IMG/VR virus record: IMGVR_UViG_3300042923_001758
Span: 1-52,623 of that record
DNA: 52,623 nucleotides
From: a virus
Strand: one strand, 5' to 3'
Numbering within the stretch: the first letter of the stretch is position 1; each line of letters begins with the position of its first letter. Below the pieces are notes generated by a model, which was not told where the DNA came from, made no database searches, and was given only the letters and a program-made list of their open reading frames with translations. Both the position numbers and the translations under genes were made by a program. Positions 13,717-21,601 of this stretch are shown in pieces.

Positions 13717-14382
13717 TTATACCGCGAATCCCCTTTCGTTAAGGAACTTTGAAAACAAGTCTTTTGCTCTTGAAACTCTTGTTCTTACGGTTCCGTAGCT
13801 TTCTGTTACATCTACATAAATGCTCAAGTATGCCTCTTTTTTAGCTTCTTTATCGTTGCTGTGCGTAAAGGTAGCCACAACTACCTCATACTCTCTCGGA
13901 TACTCTTTTTTAAACTCCGCAAGGATTACGTTTAAGAGATTGCTTTTGAGCTCTCTTTCAATGTTTAATTCAACGTCGGAGGACTTGTCCTCTATTAAAT
14001 CACCCATAAAGCCGCCCTCCTCACCGTCAAGCTCAAGATAAAGAGATAAATAGCCGTTTGTTGGAGAGTGTTTCTTGCTGCCTTGCTTTCTTATGATGTT
14101 ATTAGTATCAAGTTTCGCTACGCCATAGTACCAATTATTAAAGTTGCCTTTGCCCGCTTCGTATGAGTCTATAGCTTTTAAGAGTGACTCGAAAGATATT
14201 ATGCTTTCGATCTCGAAAGTATCTATAGAAAAGGCTCTCTGTTTATGCGTTACAACCTCTCGTAATACTCCGAGTACAATAGGTCTTACAATATTTACTA
14301 TCTCTGTGAATACTGCGTCGCTCTTTGTTGCTTTAAAGTCCTCTACCATTTGGTTCAATTGGATAATTTTAATCGCTGTCAT
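13717..14382 (-). CDS. Phage-encoded sigma-70-family-like factor
   Basis: Starting at the ATG at 14382 (AAGGGGGAT upstream; a TTG at 14412 is less likely), the product is about 221 residues. Residues 15-100 look like sigma region 2: VNIVRPIVLGVLREVV, then IESIISFESLLKAIDSYEAG, then KGNFNNWYYGVAKLDTNNII, where KGNFxNWxxG resembles the -10-recognition helix. Residues 165-215 look like region 4 (AYLSIYVDVTESYGTVRTRV, SRAKDLFSKFL). It is the best candidate to recognise the TGTAAC / ACTAAATAC element found before seven early operons, including its own. It is co-transcribed with the ssDNA-binding protein. The sigma identity is inferred from pattern and could be weaker than it looks. Confidence 0.6.
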   Translation of the reverse strand: MTAIKIIQLNQMVEDFKATKSDAVFTEIVNIVRPIVLGVLREVVTHKQRAFSIDTFEIESIISFESLLKAIDSYEAGKGNFNNWYYGVAKLDTNNIIRKQGSKKHSPTNGYLSLYLELDGEEGGFMGDLIEDKSSDVELNIERELKSNLLNVILAEFKKEYPREYEVVVATFTHSNDKEAKKEAYLSIYVDVTESYGTVRTRVSRAKDLFSKFLNERGFAV

Positions 14383-14411
14383 AATTTTTAAATCCCCCTT
14401 TGATTTGCTCA

Positions 14412-14443
14412 AGTATTTAGTAAAGCGACCCCCTGTTTGTTAC
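14412..14443 (-). promoter_or_regulatory. Early regulon element, copy F
   Basis: Minus strand TGTAACAA, 15 bases, ACTAAATACTTGAG, 30 bases before the sigma-like gene. It implies autoregulation if that protein recognises the element. Confidence 0.7.
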
Positions 14444-14501
14444 ATGGGTTTTGCTGTCACTTTTTGACATAACTAAATACAAGAGATTCAAAGGAAGGTA
14501 C

Positions 14502-14533
14502 AAAAAAAGCTCCTCAATCCGAAGATAAGGAGC
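14502..14533 (-). terminator. Terminator with TTCG loop
   Basis: On the minus strand GCTCCT pairs with AGGAGC, with an inner helix closing a TTCG tetraloop and a T7 tail. It lies at the far end of the non-coding region after the primase gene, directly before the sigma operon, so it may end a non-coding transcript. Confidence 0.7.
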
Positions 14534-14536
14534 ATA

Positions 14537-15053
14537 GCGCTTTTGTTAATTCCTACCAAACAACTAGGAATTAAACTTAAAAAAATACCCGAATGAGTAG
14601 GTAGTCCCCGTTAAAAGACCGCTATTCGTTCAGGAGCGCCGTTTGTTGAATACTGGCATAGTTTTTCGATATTTCTATCGAATGAAATAGACATAAGTAC
14701 GGGGAATATTTTAAATCTTTTTTGCTCTGTACTTGATGTCTAATGCCGATTTTGTATTCTCCCTATTTGAAGTCTTATATTCAGTTATGTACTATAGGGA
14801 TTTAAAAATTTCGTCTGTGCTCTATATTGTTTTAGAACACGAAACGGCTTGACTTTATTAGGTTTTCTAAATAATATGTTGTATGATTTTCTTTTATACT
14901 CAAAAGCGTATCAATGAACGTTCTCTTATACTAACACATTTCTTTTATACGGACTATAGTATAATAGAATGTAATTTATACCATAATACGTTATACTCTT
15001 AAGCGTAATGCCTTTATAGTAAAAATGCTTTATTTCGCTAGAAATTCGGGCAT
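14537..15053. other. Non-coding region downstream of the primase gene
   Basis: There is no open reading frame with a ribosome site here. The right part (14894-15000) holds TTATAC repeats. The left part contains several hairpins, for example TTCGATA/TATCGAA at 14665-14682, GTGCTCT/AGAACAC near 14822-14845 (one mismatch), and a short TACCT/GGGTA stem with a T7 tail near 14585-14605 on the minus strand. Terminators flank it on both sides (15054 and 14502). It could encode a small RNA, act as a replication origin, or both. Confidence 0.4.
14894..15000. repeat. TTATAC short repeats, possible origin iterons
   Basis: TTATAC occurs at 14894, 14926, 14945, 14976 and 14991 on the plus strand, with an inverted GTATAA at 14959. 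The flanking bases are often TCT or TTT before and TC after the motif. The region is very AT-rich and lies beside the primase-helicase operon. Iterons at a phage origin and tandem promoter elements are both possible. Confidence 0.4.
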
Positions 15054-15093
15054 AAAAAAAGAGGAGATTAGGCTCTTTAACAGCTTAATCTCC
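15054..15093 (-). terminator. Terminator of the replication operon
   Basis: On the minus strand GGAGATTA pairs perfectly with TAATCTCC, followed by TCTTTTTTT. It overlaps the last codons of the primase gene. Confidence 0.8.
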
Positions 15094-16039
15094 AAAGAAA
15101 ATGATGGATGGAACTTGTGTTTTTTACTACCTCTGATATCTGTTCGGGAGGGATTTCGTTTACGTCTTTATACTGGGGAGGAATTAAAAGCTCTTTAAGC
15201 TCCGCGACTCCTGCGAAACGCTCCGCTATCTGTCGTTTAAATTTCTGTCCTACTGTGTCGTTATCTGTTGCAATTACTAATTGCTCAATCGGTGAGTCGT
15301 AGATTAATTTGTGCTGCACGTCCGTGATATTTGCTCCCCCGAACGCTATCGCGGGTATCCCGTGAGACCAAAGATAAAGCGCGTCTATTTCTGCTTCGAC
15401 TACGTATACCTCATTGTAGTTTCCTCGGTAAATAAAGTTTAATCCGTAGACGTGACTTTTCAGTGCTTGCCCTCCGCTCATATACCAAAATCTTTTATCA
15501 CTCACGCTACGATATTTTATATTTATGACCTTTCCTTTAACGTCCATCCATGGTAGAGTTATCGCTTTCGATCCCCTGTCAAAACCTATTTTAAAAGCTT
15601 TTTGCACTTTTTCGGATATGCCTCTCCCTTCTAAATATCCATGTCTAAATTGATACTTCTTAAGCTCATCAAATGGTACTATGATTGGCTCTGGTTTATC
15701 TATCTCAATAGATAAAGTCAGTTTAAGTGCATCTGTATCCGCTAATATCTCTCCGTACTTTTCAACTAGATAATCCTCAACCTCCTCAAAGGATACATTC
15801 ATAAAGTAGGATAGCAGTCTTGTAAAATTACCCTTTTTCCAACGATCGTCCGTAGAGCCCGAGTCTATCCACATTCCATCCTCAAGATTAACCGCAAAAC
15901 TCGGACGACGCTCATCTCTAAATGGACTACAGGCGAGAAGTTTCCCACCTCTTTCTGATACTCTTTTAAGTGAGTCAACATATGGAGTGAGCTCCTCTAA
16001 ATAGTTAATGTCTAGCTCTTGTCCTTTTATCTTATACAT
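15077..16039 (-). CDS. DnaG-like primase with TOPRIM domain
   Basis: A 320-residue primase. The N-terminal 90 residues follow the layout of the CHC2 zinc domain (ACSPFRDERRPSFAVNLEDG), but only one Cys remains and the His and distal Cys pair are missing, so zinc binding is unlikely. The catalytic core has the DnaG-type FKIGFDRGSKAITLPW segment and a TOPRIM domain: EVYVVEAEIDALYLWSHG (catalytic Glu) and LVIATDNDTVGQ (the DxD motif). It would lay RNA primers for the phage fork together with the helicase. Its start overlaps the helicase stop codon. It is the last gene of the operon and is closed by the terminator at 15054-15093. Confidence 0.8.
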   Translation of the reverse strand: MYKIKGQELDINYLEELTPYVDSLKRVSERGGKLLACSPFRDERRPSFAVNLEDGMWIDSGSTDDRWKKGNFTRLLSYFMNVSFEEVEDYLVEKYGEILADTDALKLTLSIEIDKPEPIIVPFDELKKYQFRHGYLEGRGISEKVQKAFKIGFDRGSKAITLPWMDVKGKVINIKYRSVSDKRFWYMSGGQALKSHVYGLNFIYRGNYNEVYVVEAEIDALYLWSHGIPAIAFGGANITDVQHKLIYDSPIEQLVIATDNDTVGQKFKRQIAERFAGVAELKELLIPPQYKDVNEIPPEQISEVVKNTSSIHHFLWRLSC

Positions 16040-17328
16040 TAGAAATACTCTACCTCCCCTACAGCCTTACTTGTAGCTCTACTTTCTAAAATGTATCCTC
16101 TATTAAAATCACAATGCATCTCTAATTGTTTTCCTACGTGTGGCTCTCTACATTTAGCAAGTAGCAGCGCCCCCACTCCGTCGTGTTGGTCGAAAGTTAA
16201 GACTGTAGACGCGTCCTGTATTACCGCAATCGTCTCGGAGTATTGGTCAATACGTGGGGGAGTAACAATTCTTACGCCTGTTTCGTCCTCTGCTCTATTT
16301 TCCTTTTCTGCGCTAGTTGGCGTTTGATGAATAACGAGCCCTGCGACCTTGTGTCTCCCAAAAATTTGACGCAGCATACGGGAAGTATTAGCCATGTTGT
16401 TTCGGTTTCCGTCAGTTCCCTTATGTGTCATAAGGTTAAACCCGTCGATAATAACCATCTTTACATTAGGATTTGCTTGTAAATCTGACTCAATAACGCC
16501 TACGGTTAAGCCCTGTGGTAAATCCTCCATACACTTCACTATATAAGGAAATTTCTCATTCTCTGCCTTAAACTCCCCAAGGTATTTAAAATATTCCTCC
16601 TCGTTATTAAGCGTACCTCTGCGGATTGCAACGTTGTTAAAATGCCCGTTCAGCGTGTCTAGCCTAAATATCTGCTGTGACTTTGATAACTCGGGTGAGT
16701 AGTGAAGTACCCCGAAGTTATTACGCCAAGCTTCGACCGCTATCTGTGAGCCTATCCATGACTTACCCCTGTTCGTGTAGGCTTGCAGGAGAATATAGTC
16801 CCCAATCTCAAAACCTCCTCCGAGCCATTCGGTTAAGCTCGGATAAGGAGTCGGTATATACTGTCCTGTTCGTATCTCTTTGCTCTCCTCGTACCATTCT
16901 CGGCGCTCCTGTCCGTTCGTTGCGTAGTTGGTTCCTGTAGAGCTCGACGCGTTCGCCACGTCTTTAATTCTTACTGACTCCTCCGCCAGCCAATTAATAA
17001 ATTCGGTTCCGTTTAGAGTCTCGAACTTCTGCCCCGCCTGTTTTTGTAATAATTCGTATGCTTGACGTTTCGCTGTATTGGCCTTTAAGCTCTTACAAAG
17101 ATAGGGGAATGTATCGAATACCTCGGGCATATAGTCAAAGTCCTTATACTCAGCTACTACAGTCCTATAGTCGGGAGTTTCTCCGTACTGTCTGATATAT
17201 TCATTGATGAACTTATAAGCTTCTTTAAGGCTATAGAAGTCGTTCTCCTGTACGTTGTGCTTATTGAGTACGTACCCGTTACGCTCCTCTAATACCTTTG
17301 ATAATAATTTCTTTTCAATCAAGCTCAT
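16039..17328 (-). CDS. DnaB-like replicative helicase
   Basis: A RecA-fold hexameric helicase of 429 residues. A helical N-terminal domain (residues 1-120) is followed by PSLTEWLGGGFEIGDYILLQ and Walker A in AYTNRGKSW (near residue 187). A VKMVIIDGFNLMTH segment is the Walker B equivalent, and VAGLVIHQTPTS supplies the sensor Gln of the DnaB family. It unwinds DNA ahead of the phage polymerase and is loaded by the DnaC-like protein encoded just upstream. Both ends overlap neighbours: TAATG junctions with the loader gene and with the primase gene. The ribosome site GGGAGGATTATTCTA lies within the end of the loader gene. Confidence 0.85.
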   Translation of the reverse strand: MSLIEKKLLSKVLEERNGYVLNKHNVQENDFYSLKEAYKFINEYIRQYGETPDYRTVVAEYKDFDYMPEVFDTFPYLCKSLKANTAKRQAYELLQKQAGQKFETLNGTEFINWLAEESVRIKDVANASSSTGTNYATNGQERREWYEESKEIRTGQYIPTPYPSLTEWLGGGFEIGDYILLQAYTNRGKSWIGSQIAVEAWRNNFGVLHYSPELSKSQQIFRLDTLNGHFNNVAIRRGTLNNEEEYFKYLGEFKAENEKFPYIVKCMEDLPQGLTVGVIESDLQANPNVKMVIIDGFNLMTHKGTDGNRNNMANTSRMLRQIFGRHKVAGLVIHQTPTSAEKENRAEDETGVRIVTPPRIDQYSETIAVIQDASTVLTFDQHDGVGALLLAKCREPHVGKQLEMHCDFNRGYILESRATSKAVGEVEYF

Positions 17329-18098
17329 TAGAATAATCCTCCCTTTCTTTTGTCTGCTCCGACTAGCTCCACAGGCACCGCCATACCCTCTATACGGCTT
17401 GCTATTCTATCTCCTAACATGTCTACAAGTGCCTCTATAGTGATATTTGACGTGTATAAAGTTGTAAGCCCATTAGTTGCTCTCGTGTCAATTATCTCGT
17501 AAAGTTCGTTAAGATACGCCTCTGTACCACCCCTTACTGCGATATCATCGAGTATAAGCAGGTCTACGCTAGTCATAGATTTTTTGTATCTTGAAAACTT
17601 ATAGCTTGCTTTTTCCTTTACAGTAAAATCACCCTTAAATTGATCGTTGTAGATATTCTGATACTCGCTCGCTCTCATAAATAGCGCAGGATTAGAGTTT
17701 ATGCGGTTCTCCCCACTTACATGGAGTTTGACGCGCCATATTACAAACTCATTTAATAACGTAATTGCGGTTGTTGTCTTGCCAGTTCCTGTTCCGAACT
17801 TGTTCGCCTCTGTCGGTACTGAAAAGAGATAGAGTCCTACGTTTCTATCGAGAATAAACTCGCCCATGCTCTCGGCGTACTTCTTGATACGCTTATAAAC
17901 TTGCGGGTTATCTTTATCTATAGGAAGATTTTCGAGCCTACAATCGTCATACTTTTTCGGTACGTTCCTAGTGCGCCAAAATCCACCATCCCCGTTTAGT
18001 CCATGCATATAGGTGTAGTACGTACAAAGGGGATTGCAGCGCTCCTCATTCCCGTACTGCTTGCATTTAGAACTAAATATGCAATTATTTATAGACAT
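17328..18098 (-). CDS. DnaC/IstB-like helicase loader ATPase
   Basis: An AAA+ ATPase of 256 residues. It starts with a Cys-rich segment (NNCIFSSKCKQYGNEERCNP, four Cys in the first 25 residues) that may bind zinc. Walker A is GTGTGKTTT (near residue 105), Walker B is LLILDDI, and an LTTLYTSNIT sensor 1 and DRIASRI (box VII arginine finger region) follow, as in DnaC and DnaI. It would load the DnaB-like helicase encoded next. The ATG follows AAAGGGGAGGATTAAAAA, which also contains the stop of the initiator gene. Confidence 0.82.
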   Translation of the reverse strand: MSINNCIFSSKCKQYGNEERCNPLCTYYTYMHGLNGDGGFWRTRNVPKKYDDCRLENLPIDKDNPQVYKRIKKYAESMGEFILDRNVGLYLFSVPTEANKFGTGTGKTTTAITLLNEFVIWRVKLHVSGENRINSNPALFMRASEYQNIYNDQFKGDFTVKEKASYKFSRYKKSMTSVDLLILDDIAVRGGTEAYLNELYEIIDTRATNGLTTLYTSNITIEALVDMLGDRIASRIEGMAVPVELVGADKRKGGLF

Positions 18099-18114
18099 TT
18101 TTTAATCCTCCCCT

Positions 18115-18849
18115 TTATTCTCCGAATAAGCGCTTTAATTTGTCGCTAGTCGCCCTTTGAGCCTTATCTCTTTGCACGTTGTGCTGCTTAATTGTGGCTA
18201 CCTCTTTGCGTCTTTGAGCCACTACCTCCGCTGCTCTTTTAGCGAGCCAATTCGAGAGCATAGTAATTGACGGTCTAGGGTATTCACGTTTAGCCCATAA
18301 TTTCGAGTAGTCCTTAATTGAGACCTCTATAATCTCTGCGAGCTCGTCGTCCGAGAATTTCCCGATTAACCCTTTCTTAATGACTGCTATATCACGGCTC
18401 CAATTAATGACATAGCTTATGCTGAACTCCTCTTGATAAAGTCTAGCGAATAGTTTTGCGATATCTTTAGCTGTGAGCTTGTTCTGGTTAATCTCCTCTA
18501 TAAATACCTCTACATTTACGGTCTTACTTTCACCAATTGAGATATCCGTTAAAAAAATATCATTAACCTTAATTATTTCCCTCTGCTTTCCGTCCACTAG
18601 AGCAATAACTCTTTTTAATAACGGCTCACCGTTGTAATTAATGGTCTCTAATGATTTAATATCTGATCCCGTAGTTTTGCGGGTTCTGCCTGTTATCTCT
18701 GCAAGTCTTGTAATAGTCATCTTTGCAATCCCGTTATCATCTGAATTTGCTACGGTGTGAAGCAAGGTAAAGACTGCTCCGTTTGGTACTTTATCAAATA
18801 CTCCTAGTTTCACTATCTTACTAAATGCGTTGTTTGCCTTAACTGCCAT
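18115..18849 (-). CDS. Replication initiator with winged helix (DnaD/replisome-organiser type)
   Basis: 244 residues. The first 80 form a winged helix-turn-helix (VFTLLHTVANSDDNG, MTITRLAEITGRTRKTTGSD) like those of phage replisome organisers. The C-terminal part is helical and basic (RAAEVVAQRRKEVATIKQ, RATSDKLKRLF). As the first gene of the initiator-loader-helicase-primase operon, it most likely binds the phage origin and recruits the loader-helicase complex. The ATG follows AAGGAGGTTACAAC, and element G lies 101 bases upstream, leaving an unusually long leader. Confidence 0.72.
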   Translation of the reverse strand: MAVKANNAFSKIVKLGVFDKVPNGAVFTLLHTVANSDDNGIAKMTITRLAEITGRTRKTTGSDIKSLETINYNGEPLLKRVIALVDGKQREIIKVNDIFLTDISIGESKTVNVEVFIEEINQNKLTAKDIAKLFARLYQEEFSISYVINWSRDIAVIKKGLIGKFSDDELAEIIEVSIKDYSKLWAKREYPRPSITMLSNWLAKRAAEVVAQRRKEVATIKQHNVQRDKAQRATSDKLKRLFGE

Positions 18850-18949
18850 GTTGTAACCTCCTTAAAGTCAAACGATTAAGACCTACATAACTCGTCAATT
18901 CCTCAACTGCCGTTGAGATAATTAACTCGTTTTTTGCTAGTGCCTTTCG

Positions 18950-18980
18950 AGTATTTAGTAAGCTAATGTCTATTTGTTAC
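18950..18980 (-). promoter_or_regulatory. Early regulon element, copy G
   Basis: Minus strand TGTAACAA, 14 bases, ACTAAATACTCGA, heading the replication initiation operon. Apart from this element and the terminator at 19165, I see nothing else in the non-coding stretch 18850-19204. Confidence 0.7.
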
Positions 18981-19164
18981 ACGAAAGCCGTAGAAAAAAT
19001 AAGAAAAATATGTATAAACCTTGATATGACTAGGTTATAGAGCTTAAAAACTTTTTAGAGTTACTTGTCCACTCCCCGATTTTTTACCCCTTTTGCCCCG
19101 ATAATTTCGCATGAGTAATTTTAAAGAAGTGACTACTGCGCCCCCACAATCCTAAAAAAGAGCA

Positions 19165-19192
19165 CAAAAAAAGAGCCCTAGAAATAGGACTC
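19165..19192 (-). terminator. Terminator of the XRE-membrane protein operon
   Basis: On the minus strand GAGTCCTA pairs with TAGGGCTC around TTTC, followed by a T7 tail. Confidence 0.75.
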
Positions 19193-19204
19193 CGACGAAT
19201 AGGA

Positions 19205-19636
19205 TTAAATTTTTGCAATATGAGATATAAAAAACCATGAGATAACTAATAAAATACCCATAATAACCAAAAGTATCTTAATAATATATTTTGCTCTATT
19301 AAACCTTTTTCGCGCGTGGTGCTTTCCCGTTAAACATAGTGCAAGGAGCGATATAATAAGATCTACCGCCTCGGCGTAAGTCTGCGGAGGTCTTATCATG
19401 ATACGTGCGCTCTCCTTGTCTCCCTCGCCCTGCTTGTAGCGTACGGCGTAAAAGTGATCGTGATATTCCTCGGGTAGTTCCTCGAAGTTTTTAAGTCGCC
19501 TCGCAAGGCACAATATAATAATGATGATACCAATAAATGCCCCCCCAAATGCTACGACTATATCTTCAAGCATTACATAGGTTCCATATCCGAATACATC
19601 TATCATCCAATCAAAAAACCTGTCCGTAAAATCCAT
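19205..19636 (-). CDS. Membrane protein of unknown function
   Basis: 143 residues with one hydrophobic segment near residues 25-45 (DIVVAFGGAFIGIIIIILCL) and one at the C-terminus (YIIKILLVIMGILLVISWFF); a third stretch (VDLIISLLALCL) may also insert. Between them is a charged loop with EELPEEYHDHFYAVRYKQ. I see no catalytic motif. It is co-transcribed with, and 16 bases downstream of, the XRE regulator, from host-type promoters, so it could be expressed in the lysogen and act in superinfection exclusion. That role is inference only. Confidence 0.6.
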   Translation of the reverse strand: MDFTDRFFDWMIDVFGYGTYVMLEDIVVAFGGAFIGIIIIILCLARRLKNFEELPEEYHDHFYAVRYKQGEGDKESARIMIRPPQTYAEAVDLIISLLALCLTGKHHARKRFNRAKYIIKILLVIMGILLVISWFFISHIAKI

Positions 19637-19651
19637 TACGATAGTCGCCTC

Positions 19652-20014
19652 CTACCTTTCCTCTATATGCCTATATAGATTGTAGAGTTTGTCATACATT
19701 TCCTGCTTTCTGTCCTCGTTCAATTTGCTCCTCTGTACCTCCCCTATCGTTTTCTTAAGTGTTTTACCCTCTAGTGCCGCCCCTGTGAGTATCGGTTCTT
19801 TACCAAAACAAGAGAATAACTCCTCATCAGGTATATCCAAAAAGTTTGATATTTGTCTTATAGTATAATCGCTAGGGACTTTCAATCCTTGCTCTATTTC
19901 CAATAAATATATAGCTGATAGGTTTATTTGTTTTGCCATCTGTCTTACAGTAAAGTTTTTAAGCTCGCGATTTTTAGTTATAATTCCTTCCCTTTTAGCT
20001 CCATTTTTCTCCAT
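19652..20014 (-). CDS. XRE family transcriptional regulator
   Basis: 120 residues with an N-terminal XRE helix-turn-helix: ITKNRELKNFTVRQMAKQIN followed by LSAIYLLEIEQGLKVPSDYT (about residues 12-50), then a helical C-terminal region. It has its own sigma-A promoters, unlike the early operons around it, and lies between the lysis and replication blocks with a membrane protein gene downstream. That placement and the host-type promoters make it a second candidate for a lysogeny regulator alongside the XRE gene at 3046. The ATG follows GGAGGGAATAACGTAAA; an alternative ATG lies five codons later. Confidence 0.72.
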   Translation of the reverse strand: MEKNGAKREGIITKNRELKNFTVRQMAKQINLSAIYLLEIEQGLKVPSDYTIRQISNFLDIPDEELFSCFGKEPILTGAALEGKTLKKTIGEVQRSKLNEDRKQEMYDKLYNLYRHIEER

Positions 20015-20082
20015 TTTACGTTATTCCCTCCATCTCCCATTTTAAATTAGAGATTAACAATAGTATGAGTTTTTCCAATCTT

Positions 20083-20091
20083 ATTATACCA
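20083..20091 (-). promoter_or_regulatory. Extended -10 promoter (TGGTATAAT)
   Basis: A consensus TATAAT preceded by TGG on the minus strand, about 70 bases before the XRE gene at 19652-20014. No good -35 is needed for this class. Confidence 0.5.
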
Positions 20092-20115
20092 AAACCCCTT
20101 AATCACAAATAATTC

Positions 20116-20144
20116 ATTGTACAACATTAAATATAACTCATCAA
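20116..20144 (-). promoter_or_regulatory. Sigma-A promoter of the XRE gene
   Basis: Minus strand TTGATG, 17 bases, TACAAT, upstream of the extended -10 site, giving tandem promoters for the regulator. Confidence 0.6.
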
Positions 20145-20204
20145 TACTTTATACTCAAAAACGCATTAGACAAAGCAATCACAGCTTTATTTACCGTTCA
20201 CTAG

Positions 20205-20236
20205 AAAAAAAAAGAAGGGCGATTATTTCACCCCTT
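20205..20236 (-). terminator. Terminator after the lysis cassette
   Basis: On the minus strand AAGGG pairs with CCCTT and is followed by CTTTTTTTTT. It overlaps the last codons of the amidase gene; the stem is short. Confidence 0.55.
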
Positions 20237-21299
20237 TTAAAATCTTTGCTATAGCTGAGTATAAATTCTCCAATAATTGACGCTCCTCATTGGTTAAATC
20301 TAGTTTTATGGGTACCTGTATGATTTTCTCAATGACCTTTTCTACCACTTTCAACTCACTTGACTCCATACCCTTAACTTGCGGTGCGCGAGCTGACATA
20401 TAAAGAGCCTTACCGTTATCGTCAAATACCGAATAGCCTAAGTGCTTATCTGCGAGCTCTTTTGCGCTCTCTAGAACTTTATAAGCGCCTATCTGCGTAC
20501 TAGCGTCAGCCCATATTTTACGGACTCTATAGAATGTCTCTTCTTGGCTTATTGGCTGCGGTGCAGATTTTGGAGCCTCTACGGGTTTAGTCCATGTAAT
20601 ATTTACATAGTCCCTGTGAACGTAGCCCGTACCGCCGTTATATTTAACAACTAAAAAATCGTCCTGCCTGCCTGTGATATCTATACTTGTACCATTTTCA
20701 AGCTGTCCCTTTATAGAATATGAGGTACTAGCTCCTGCCCTAACGTTTAGGGTAGTCGTTGTTACTGTTCCCCTTTGTATAATATCAGCAGTCGGCGTGG
20801 TACTCGCTGCGGTTTTTGATGCTCCTGCTAACTTGACCTTAAACTCGTTCCATTTAGACCATGTTCCGCCGTTCATGGTCTGCGGGCAGTTCTTACGGCT
20901 TGCGTCGTAGTGTCTTACAACGCGTTCTACCGGTATGCCGTAGCTTTTCATTAAGTGGGCGATAAGCTCTATCGTATTTTGTACGGTCTTGCTGTAGTTA
21001 CCGTCGGAGTTAATACACATTTCAATACCGATTGAATTGCGGTTAGTTATGCCGTACTTTCCTCCTCCGTCTCCACAATGCCACGCCCCGTCTGTAACCT
21101 TAACTATCTGCATAATAGTGCTGTCGTCAACAAAATAATGAGCGCTTGCGTTCCTGTTTCCTCCGTTAAAGTATTTATAATGAGCCTCGGCGTTTGCCTT
21201 TGCTGTGCTGTTGCCTGTGTCGTGTATTACGATATAGCTCGGTTTGTTAACATTGGCTGTAAAGTTATATTTAACGAGCTTTTGAGTTATTGCTATCAT
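20223..21299 (-). CDS. Endolysin: N-acetylmuramoyl-L-alanine amidase with SH3b domain
   Basis: A 358-residue modular lysin. Residues 1-150 are an amidase_2 domain that cleaves the bond between muramic acid and L-Ala: SYIVIHDTGN (zinc His), SAHYFVDDSTIMQIV, GAWHCGDGG, NSIGIEMC and RHYDASRKNCPQTM with the remaining zinc ligands. A Thr/Ala linker leads to a bacterial SH3 domain (about residues 175-235: TTTLNVRAGASTSYSIKGQL) that binds the wall. A third C-terminal region (FYRVRKIWADASTQIGAYKV) resembles a SPOR-type repeat. There is no signal peptide, so release depends on the holin upstream. The ATG follows GAGGGGGAAATAGG. Confidence 0.9.
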   Translation of the reverse strand: MIAITQKLVKYNFTANVNKPSYIVIHDTGNSTAKANAEAHYKYFNGGNRNASAHYFVDDSTIMQIVKVTDGAWHCGDGGGKYGITNRNSIGIEMCINSDGNYSKTVQNTIELIAHLMKSYGIPVERVVRHYDASRKNCPQTMNGGTWSKWNEFKVKLAGASKTAASTTPTADIIQRGTVTTTTLNVRAGASTSYSIKGQLENGTSIDITGRQDDFLVVKYNGGTGYVHRDYVNITWTKPVEAPKSAPQPISQEETFYRVRKIWADASTQIGAYKVLESAKELADKHLGYSVFDDNGKALYMSARAPQVKGMESSELKVVEKVIEKIIQVPIKLDLTNEERQLLENLYSAIAKILKGVK

Positions 21300-21370
21300 C
21301 CTATTTCCCCCTCATTTTTTAGTAAATTAAAAGAGCTACGCGTCAACGCAGCTCTTTTCGGTTTTATAGT

Positions 21371-21601
21371 TTAGCCTCTTATTTCATCGTGGAATATTGT
21401 TGCTTGCTCACTTGCGCCGTCTTGTGCTTGTGGCGTATCTAGTGCCGTAGATTTAGCAAAGTAGTAAGAGATAACAGATACTACGACATACTCTACGAGT
21501 TTAGTCTCGATCTTACCCATAACCGCAAGAACGATAAAAAGTAACGTAACCGCTAAAGATATCATTTTTCGTACTTCTAATAACGAACTAAATTTCTCCA
21601 T
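21371..21601 (-). CDS. Phage holin
   Basis: 76 residues with a hydrophobic segment at about 12-28 (MISLAVTLLFIVLAVMG), a second at 32-48 (KLVEYVVVSVISYYFA), and a hydrophilic acidic tail. Size and topology fit small Gram-positive phage holins that open the membrane for the endolysin. It overlaps the upstream membrane/coiled-coil gene by 14 bases and lies 71 bases before the amidase. The ATG follows GAGGGAGGCAAATATC. Confidence 0.75.
   Translation of the reverse strand: MEKFSSLLEVRKMISLAVTLLFIVLAVMGKIETKLVEYVVVSVISYYFAKSTALDTPQAQDGASEQATIFHDEIRG

Noticed and set aside
19143-19155. 13-mer CCCACAATCCTAA repeated at 47103-47115 as a possible attachment core
   Set aside because: Both copies lie well inside the phage; at 47101 it is part of a local hairpin, and no second copy is found at the prophage ends within the window.
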